A DNA stretch of 64,000 bases from Margaritispora aquatica (Eukaryota > Ascomycota > Leotiomycetes > Helotiales > Discinellaceae), in the NCBI GenBank assembly GCA_007644065.1, contig VJWN01000005.1, positions 930,001 through 994,000 of the forward strand, read 5' to 3'. The translations under genes were made by a program, and so were the position numbers. Below, one piece after another: positions 57,858-64,000 of the stretch (position 1 is the stretch's first letter; each line of letters begins with the position of its first letter). The notes under the pieces are model-generated. The model saw nothing but the letters and a program-made list of their open reading frames with translations. It had not been told where the DNA came from and made no database searches.

Positions 57858-60800
57858 TTAGACCTCTGCCACCATAATTGGAGTTTCGTTTGCCAGCGAA
57901 TTTCTCAATGGCTCCATATTTGCCACGGATTGCTGGATGGTATCACGTTTCCGCTCACTTGCTAGTCGTACACTGCCTCGAACACCTTTCACAAGCTGGC
58001 CACTCTCGACCCGGTCTTGGATCATCTCATCAAGCATCTTGCTCATCTCGTCCACACTTTTCGTTCGCTTGCGAGTTTTAGGTGCTAGAAGACTGATCGG
58101 ACTTTTCTCCAGAATGGGAGACACTGATCCATCCACCAGTTGCGAGGCACGGGCTGATACTGGACTCATGGGCCCAGATTCCAAGAGTGTAAGGGCTTGT
58201 GATGCACGAGGATCTCGATCGGCCGTATCTCGAGACCTTGCTGCACTCCGTAAAGCAGACAACATTCTATCTTTGTCGTCCAAACGAGCCCTCAAGTCTG
58301 CGATCTCAGAATCCTTCTCTTTCAGCAAAGCAGCTACTCCATGGTCTTCACCGACCATAATACTCCCTTTGGTGTTCGAAAAGCCCACCGATGCTCTGGA
58401 ATGGCTCGATCTCCTTGCCTGAAGTAATCGTTTTTCTAATGTTTGGCAGTATCTTGTCTTGTCCGCGAGATCCGCTTGAAGAGCCCGATTTTGAGCAGCT
58501 AAAGATGCAGTACCATCACCAAATTCGCCAGTAGAATCTTCATCTTCCAAAGAATCACCAGATAATCGCTCTGCAGACAGTCGTTGCGTAGGCAATTGAC
58601 CTATAGTGGACACTGAATTAACTGAGGCGGTACGTTCCAGTGAGTGTCGACCAGCACTAGATGGAGTCATCGAGGAACGAACAGACATGGACGATAAATG
58701 GCCATTGGAATTCATCGCAGATAGTCGGGGATGCATGCCGAGCGACGAGTAAGAGCCACTGGCATTCACACCAGTTGATTTGGAGCTAAGAATCAGGCGA
58801 TTGAGATGCTCGATCCGTTCTTTTAGAGCAGTCCGAGCCAACTGCATTTCGAGCATTTGCTCTTCGTGCCGCTGCTCTGCCTCCTTTTCTCGTTCTTTTT
58901 CTTCATCATCATCTTTGCTTTTAGCTTGAGTTTCTAGTTGGCCTCGAAGTTCCAGAATTTCCATCCGATACCGCTCAAGAAGAACTCGAGCACCGCCATC
59001 TCCACCCGCTCCCAAAGCTTCTTCGGCTTTCTTTGCATGGCTGACGATGTTATTCTTTGCCCGAGATGCAAATTTCAAGGTATTGAGAGTTTCGTTGGTG
59101 TGACTGTTGGCTGCTGCAGCGCTGCCAGCCGCTCCTATCTGGATTGTGCAGAGAATGCTGACGAGAGAGTCTCCTGAAAGAGCACCTTGCAGAAGGCGAG
59201 TAAGCTTACTATCTCGGTATGGGAGATGCTTTCCATCCTTATCCATAGGTTTTCCATCCTTGTCCTTGTCTCCCGACAGACGAGCAATGACCGTACCTAA
59301 GGTTAATAAACTTTTGTTGATGTGAGATCCTTCAGTTCTTCGTTCTTTTGTCTCGGCTGCTCTTTCAGAGCCTGCTAGATCGATCAGGCTAAGAGTTGAC
59401 ACTCGAACGCCGCCTGGAACAAGTCCAGACCTTTTATTGTCACCCATCGCTCCACTCCCAGGAATGCGTTCTCGACTTTCTACCACGATTTGGACCACAG
59501 CATGACTTCGAGAACTTCTAGAGTTGAATTGTGTACTCGAGGTTCGCCTTGCATTATCACCCCTAGCAATAACTCGTAGCAGTTGGGTCGGGCTTTGCAC
59601 AATTTCCTCCTTCAGAGGACTTGCATACACGCCCCGCTTGCTATCCTCCCTGAGTTTGATTTCCTCTTGCTGAGGCACATTGGGGCCTGCCCCAGCAGGA
59701 GGAGCACTCAATAGATCATGAATCTTCTCGTTGTAAATCTCCAAGTAGCTGACTCGCAGCAAGAATTCACGGGATGGCGTTTCACGGATGTACGAGAAAA
59801 TATCTGTGATAGCGAGAGGAATCACACCTGGCGAGCTGGCAGTTCCCTGCATTGAAAATGTTTTGCCGGTACCAGTCATACCATAAGCAAAAACGGTTCC
59901 ATGATATCCTTCCATGACTCGTCTAACAAGTCGTTTCGCCGAGGAATCATAAACTTTAGCATTGTTATCGTGGGTGGCAAACACATTATCTGCAGCTTGT
60001 TAGTTGCCCATCTAGAAAACATTGATCTAGTTTAACTTACCATAGTAGTAATCACCGCCTTCCTTCCCACGATATGCGACCAAAGATCTACGGCCGTCCA
60101 CCATCCATTCCCCTCCTTCAGCCTTTGTGTTTGAACTCGCTCCTGCATCTGGTCGAACTCTGACACTGACAAGAACGTTTCCTTTCCCTTCTCCAAGTTT
60201 GCTAGAATGCTTATCCAACCCCAGATCTCCTCCGGCTTCGCGACCTCTTGGGCCGTCTCCATTATCGTCATATGTGGTCGCCGAAGTGGAGTATGAGTCT
60301 TGTGCAGATGAGCTCCGACTCTGTGGTGGCGAGGGCAAGCTCAACAATCCATCCGATCCCCTAGCCCCTGGTCCACTAGATATTGATCGACTATCACCAC
60401 TGCCATTCAGCAGACTTGGCGTGGTGTTACCTATGTAACTTTGAGGTTTTGGACTGTTTCCTGTCTTCCGTTTTCGCCCTTTGATCGCGGCTGGGATAGT
60501 ATCTGTAGATTCTCTCCTGTCCGGCGGACCAGCACTGGCAGGCGTTAAGCCCCCGGAGAGAGGGCTCGGCGGCAGACTTGTAGTTCTTATGCCTCGAGGG
60601 GGCTGTGGAAATGCATTAATGCTGATTGTCTTTCGTAAGGTTTTTCCTGCCGCATTTACGCCAGGTGTTGATTTCGTCTTTGAGATTGAACTGCTAGCCC
60701 CTGGAGTTGGGCTTGTTGGAGTCGAAAGCTGTGATGAGGATGGTGCACGAAGTCCGCTCTTTGGCAGATTGGGGGTCGACGAGAAGTCAGAAATGGTAGG

Positions 60801-60902
60801 TATGCCTCCTGTGCTCTTCCGTGTCCGTATAGGAGGGAGGGCGGGTAAGGCGACAGTTGGTGGCCCGTACGAGGGCCTTGAGGGTTTTGGTAAAGCTGCC
60901 AT
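57858..60902 (-). CDS. kipA: Kinesin-7/CENP-E-like motor, KipA/Kip2 type
   Basis: Model: complement(join(57858..59989, 60041..60902)), 997 residues; start at the first in-frame ATG 60902 (MAALPKPSRPSYGPP). A Ser/Pro-rich N-terminal extension of about 240 residues precedes the motor domain (about 240-600). The motor has NVLVSVRVRP, the P-loop AYGMTGTGKT (about 328), switch I NSRSSRSH, switch II LIDLAGSE and the neck-proximal FASRAKNN. Coiled coils follow (EKEREKEAEQRHEEQM to about 690, and further down), then a Ser-rich tail with MSPVSARASQ. The single intron has a CTAAC branch site. N-terminal extension plus central motor is the layout of fungal KipA/Kip2, a plus-end-directed kinesin that carries plus-end and polarity factors along microtubules for straight hyphal growth. 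The KipA assignment rests on domain layout and my recall of the family. Confidence 0.9.
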
Positions 60903-63900
60903 ATTGTATTTGGTCCTGAAGATATCACAAGATGCTAACCGCACAAACTTATAAAATCGGTCGCAGTCTTTAGGTATTCTTCGAAGGTCAATCCTAGCTA
61001 TCCATGAAACTGGGGGCTGGAGGTCTATGAATACTCAAACTTTGTTGCTCGAGATAAGACGACTTTCAAGTCAATTGTTCATCCAATAAGACCAGGAGGA
61101 GACCATCCGGCAATTCGATTTGTTGCGTCGTAGTAGGTGAAACGTTATGATATGTGAGGCAATATGCCCGAGCCAAAGATTCGCTGTTCTACCCTGCTAG
61201 ACGTCAGTGCACTTGATTTCAATATATGCGCTCGAAACAGGTGAACATCAGATGGATCAAACGAAAGTTAGCCATAAATACAGGTCTTACCACCTCAATG
61301 CGAAGTTGCAGCCCAAAGTCGTACCGCAGACGCACACGCTACAATGGGCAGAACTTGATAATTTAAGAGACTTACAGCTAGATTTCGTTCCACTAGAGCC
61401 TCGTTCTAGGTCGTGAAATAATACCAAATTCAGCTACTTGATCTTCACCTCAATTCGTACCATGTATGTTGTCTGTGGATGCTGCGCTTGCCAGAGATTG
61501 TCTGGATGTTGACGTTTCGGGAAAGGTAGCAGTATTTTCCGAGGATCCTTAAGCCGACCAAGAGGTTGGTATTCGACAGGGCTCTGTGGCTATGATCGCG
61601 AAGCGTTTAGTATGTGATGTTTGGAGAGACTCCTCTTCAACTTGTAAACTTGAGAATCGTCTCGTTGGGTATTTGTTTTCTGTCGCAAAAGAAGCAATCA
61701 AGGAGGCATGCGATTGGGATCCGGAGGTGGGGTTGTCCTTTGTGCCACTTGCTTCCCTGAAGACCTTCCCAGGTAAGTGCCTGTTGGGGATTGTGGCCGA
61801 AAAGTCAATGGCGTAGAGGAATCGTTTCAAATGCCTTTCGTCTCTTGCAAGAATCCTTTGATTGCAACTGATGAGTATAACCGTAGGTATAGAAGGAAAA
61901 AAGAGGCACGGCAGCAGATGTAAAGAAGAGGGCGTTGATATAACTATAACTGTAAGGTAGTGACGAAGAAATGGGCGACTGCAGATGTGGGAACCCGTGT
62001 ATTATCGAGGATAGGAGATTGACAGCATGTGGAGACCTGGATTCGAGTTCGATTTCGAATTCTGAGTGAGTGTGCTACGTCTTACTTGTATTCCCGCAAG
62101 AACAGACGCAAAGGAGGATCAGGAGGTTGATTAAGGAGCGAATTGCGCGATGGCGAGTCTTGATGGTAAATGGTAAAGAGAAAAACGAGTGAGGGTTTTG
62201 GACGACGCAGAATCTCCTGTATGCACGATGCACCGGCTCTCAAGGCGTTCTCCTCTCAGGCGTAAAGCCGGGGGGTGCACAACGCCACAAGATCAAGGGT
62301 TCGAGTATTCGACTTGGGTCCCGCAGGAAAGCATGGGGGGAAAGATGGGTAAGATCTTTGTCCCAGTCTGTTCCAGATACTCGAAAATTATTTGCAGGCA
62401 CGGAGGAATGATACGGCTTGATTGATTGATTGATTGATTGATTCAGGGCACCTAAGGTAAGGTACTTGTAGTTGGCACAAGTAGAGACAGCAAAAGAGTA
62501 GGGGAGGATTCTTGGGAACATAATAGTTCTACCTTACCTTTACCGTTGAAGACGAGAGCGGAAGTTGGACTTGTTCAAGCAAAAGTCCCAATCTGGAGGA
62601 GAACCCAATCTTTTATTTTATTTATATTAAACTTTCTCTCATTTATTTTCACCACTTTCACTTCCACTTCCACTTCGCCTCACCTGGCTCCTTCTTCTTA
62701 TCACAGCCTGAGTTTTTTTTTTACTCCTGAGTTCTGGACTCGCTTGCTTGAAGTGCATATCCTCCGTGCTCCATAGAAACATTTGATTAGGAGCAACACC
62801 ACCACATCCCAAAGAAGCCAACCCCTTGGTCCTAAAATGGCAGGCTATCCACTTTCTCCCCGCAACTACTGTATCAAATTGTATCTGCCTTACTTATCAG
62901 AGAAAGTCACTAGCGAGAAAGTGGACGAAAGCGGTGCAAGATATAGACAATAAGGTACGCATAAGGTAAGGTAGGTAAGGTAAGTTACGCAAGGCACCTT
63001 ATTCTCAATGTTTTCTTAACTTCATCACTGAAACTGGAAATTGGAAATCATCCTAATCTAGATTATGTGTTCCTCCTCTGCCACTCTCAGAGCTGTTCTG
63101 CTACATCTTGGGATTGGTGAACCGTGTTGGACGGTATCATGCACGAACCAGGGAGCCAAGGACAGTGCTCATTTAATTTAAACTTCCGGTTGCTCCACTA
63201 GCGACAGCCTCTTAGATGCCGAGTGTCAAAGGCTCGGGACGACAAACCATAGCACGTTTTCTGGAACAAGAGCCTTCTGAAAAGTTATTGGATGAATCCA
63301 TCAGATGAAAGCAACAACATCACTTTACACATTGTGGTAAGCTGGATGGAAGGTGAATTTGCGCGTGAACATAAAATGCTGCTGACTTGTGTGCCTCTTG
63401 GAGACCCGCTTTCTTCAACCTTGAAATGTGATTGTGGCTTTCAAGTTGTGATACCTTCGGTGTTGAACCGGTTTCTGGCTGTCAAGCTCGGGGGTCACTC
63501 TGAAAAGATCATAACCCGCCATGGGGCTTCACAAACGTCCCGTGAACGAAGACCAATCTCCGAAGTCTTGTCGAACAACAGACCACCTCGAACCCCTCAA
63601 TGCCAATCGCTAGTGAGGGGTTGATTGAGTATGATTGTTATCATGTCTTGGAATACAACTTGTGTGGACGATGTGCTTGGACATCGTATGCCTTACAGGT
63701 GTCTTCTGTGATCCGTGAATTTGGCACAGTTTTAAGACATAATTCGCAAATATCGCAAACCAGATCTCTTGTTGGACAGCGGCTCAAAAGCCAGTTTCAT
63801 AGGGCACGGATGCCTCTGCCCACACTTCCAGTATCAAAAACTTCCACAAGTCCAGCTCCGACACATGCCTCCAAAATCCAATCGAATGAGAGGCCATAGA

Positions 63901-64000
63901 ATTGCTTCCACTTCCTCGTTCGACCAGGAAGGACACCAAAAGATTCTCCTCGATATCTCTTGGCTGCACTGGCATCGTTTTCGGTAGCTATTCCACCATC
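60903..64000. other. Spacer with microsatellites to window end
   Basis: No confident gene. A plus-strand frame (61586-61816) with an apparent donor GTAAGT at about 61771 and good composition (VAKEAIKEACDWDPEVG) could be an exon of an unknown gene, but no partner exon is found. GATT repeats lie at 62418-62444 and GGTAAG-type runs at 62952-62990. Near the right edge, a short plus-strand frame (63769 onward) reads LLDSGSKASFI, mentioned under findings. Confidence 0.45.
62418..62444. repeat. GATT microsatellite
   Basis: About six tandem copies of GATT. Confidence 0.95.

Noticed and set aside
62240..62320. Possible tRNA B-box (GGTTCGAG)
   Set aside because: The surrounding sequence cannot fold into a cloverleaf and lacks an A-box at the right distance.

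Overview
The window looks like nuclear DNA of a filamentous ascomycete (Pezizomycotina; Leotiomycetes is my guess, from general similarity only). The evidence is: short introns of mostly 45-150 nt with GT...CTAAC/CTGAC...AG signals, genes on both strands separated by long repeat-speckled spacers, and typically fungal proteins (HxB-type molybdenum cofactor sulfurase, KipA-type kinesin, HPP membrane protein, SOD-like mitoribosomal protein). I rebuilt 17 gene models by hand from splice signals and conserved motifs; in all 17 the exon phases join into an open frame. An eighteenth gene (28498-29343) has an unresolved 5' end.

Layout. 1-5719 is a microsatellite-rich spacer. 5720-8293 is a SAM+PH polarity/scaffold-like protein whose first exon is only the ATG. 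8294-11424 holds an AT-rich array of decayed tandem ~300-bp units. 11425-16792 has a SOD-like mitochondrial small-subunit ribosomal protein (-) divergent from the molybdenum cofactor sulfurase hxB (+), then a dienelactone hydrolase (+). 18032-19353 is a secreted acetoacetate-decarboxylase-like protein. 19354-23901 has no confident gene. 23902-24585 is a small SP/TP-rich protein. 27403-28002 is a SRPBCC/START-like protein (-), followed by a hypothetical gene (-).

30054-41421 is the densest metabolic block: an FMN-dependent lactate 2-monooxygenase/2-hydroxyacid oxidase (-) divergent from a zinc alcohol dehydrogenase with 11 exons (+), a SWIM zinc-finger protein (+), a second zinc alcohol dehydrogenase (-), and divergent from it a membrane-anchored histidine acid phosphatase (+). 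GCGGGG sequences, matching the carbon-catabolite repressor consensus, occur in both divergent promoters. The oxidoreductases could act together in 2-hydroxyacid and alcohol catabolism, but that link is inference from adjacency.

42982-57857 is a surface/secretion region: a Cys-rich probably GPI-anchored protein, a small secreted protein (both -), a gene-poor 3.3 kb, an HPP membrane protein (-), a FUT8-like (GT23-type) glycosyltransferase (-), and a Ser/Thr-rich secreted protein (-). 57858-60902 encodes a kinesin-7/KipA motor (-). 60903-64000 is mostly empty.

I found no self-evident new defence or mobile system. The best leads are the redox cluster with its unusual splicing (20-28 nt micro-exons, a GC-AG intron, a stop-free 51-nt intron), the decayed tandem array, and the unannotated secreted proteins.
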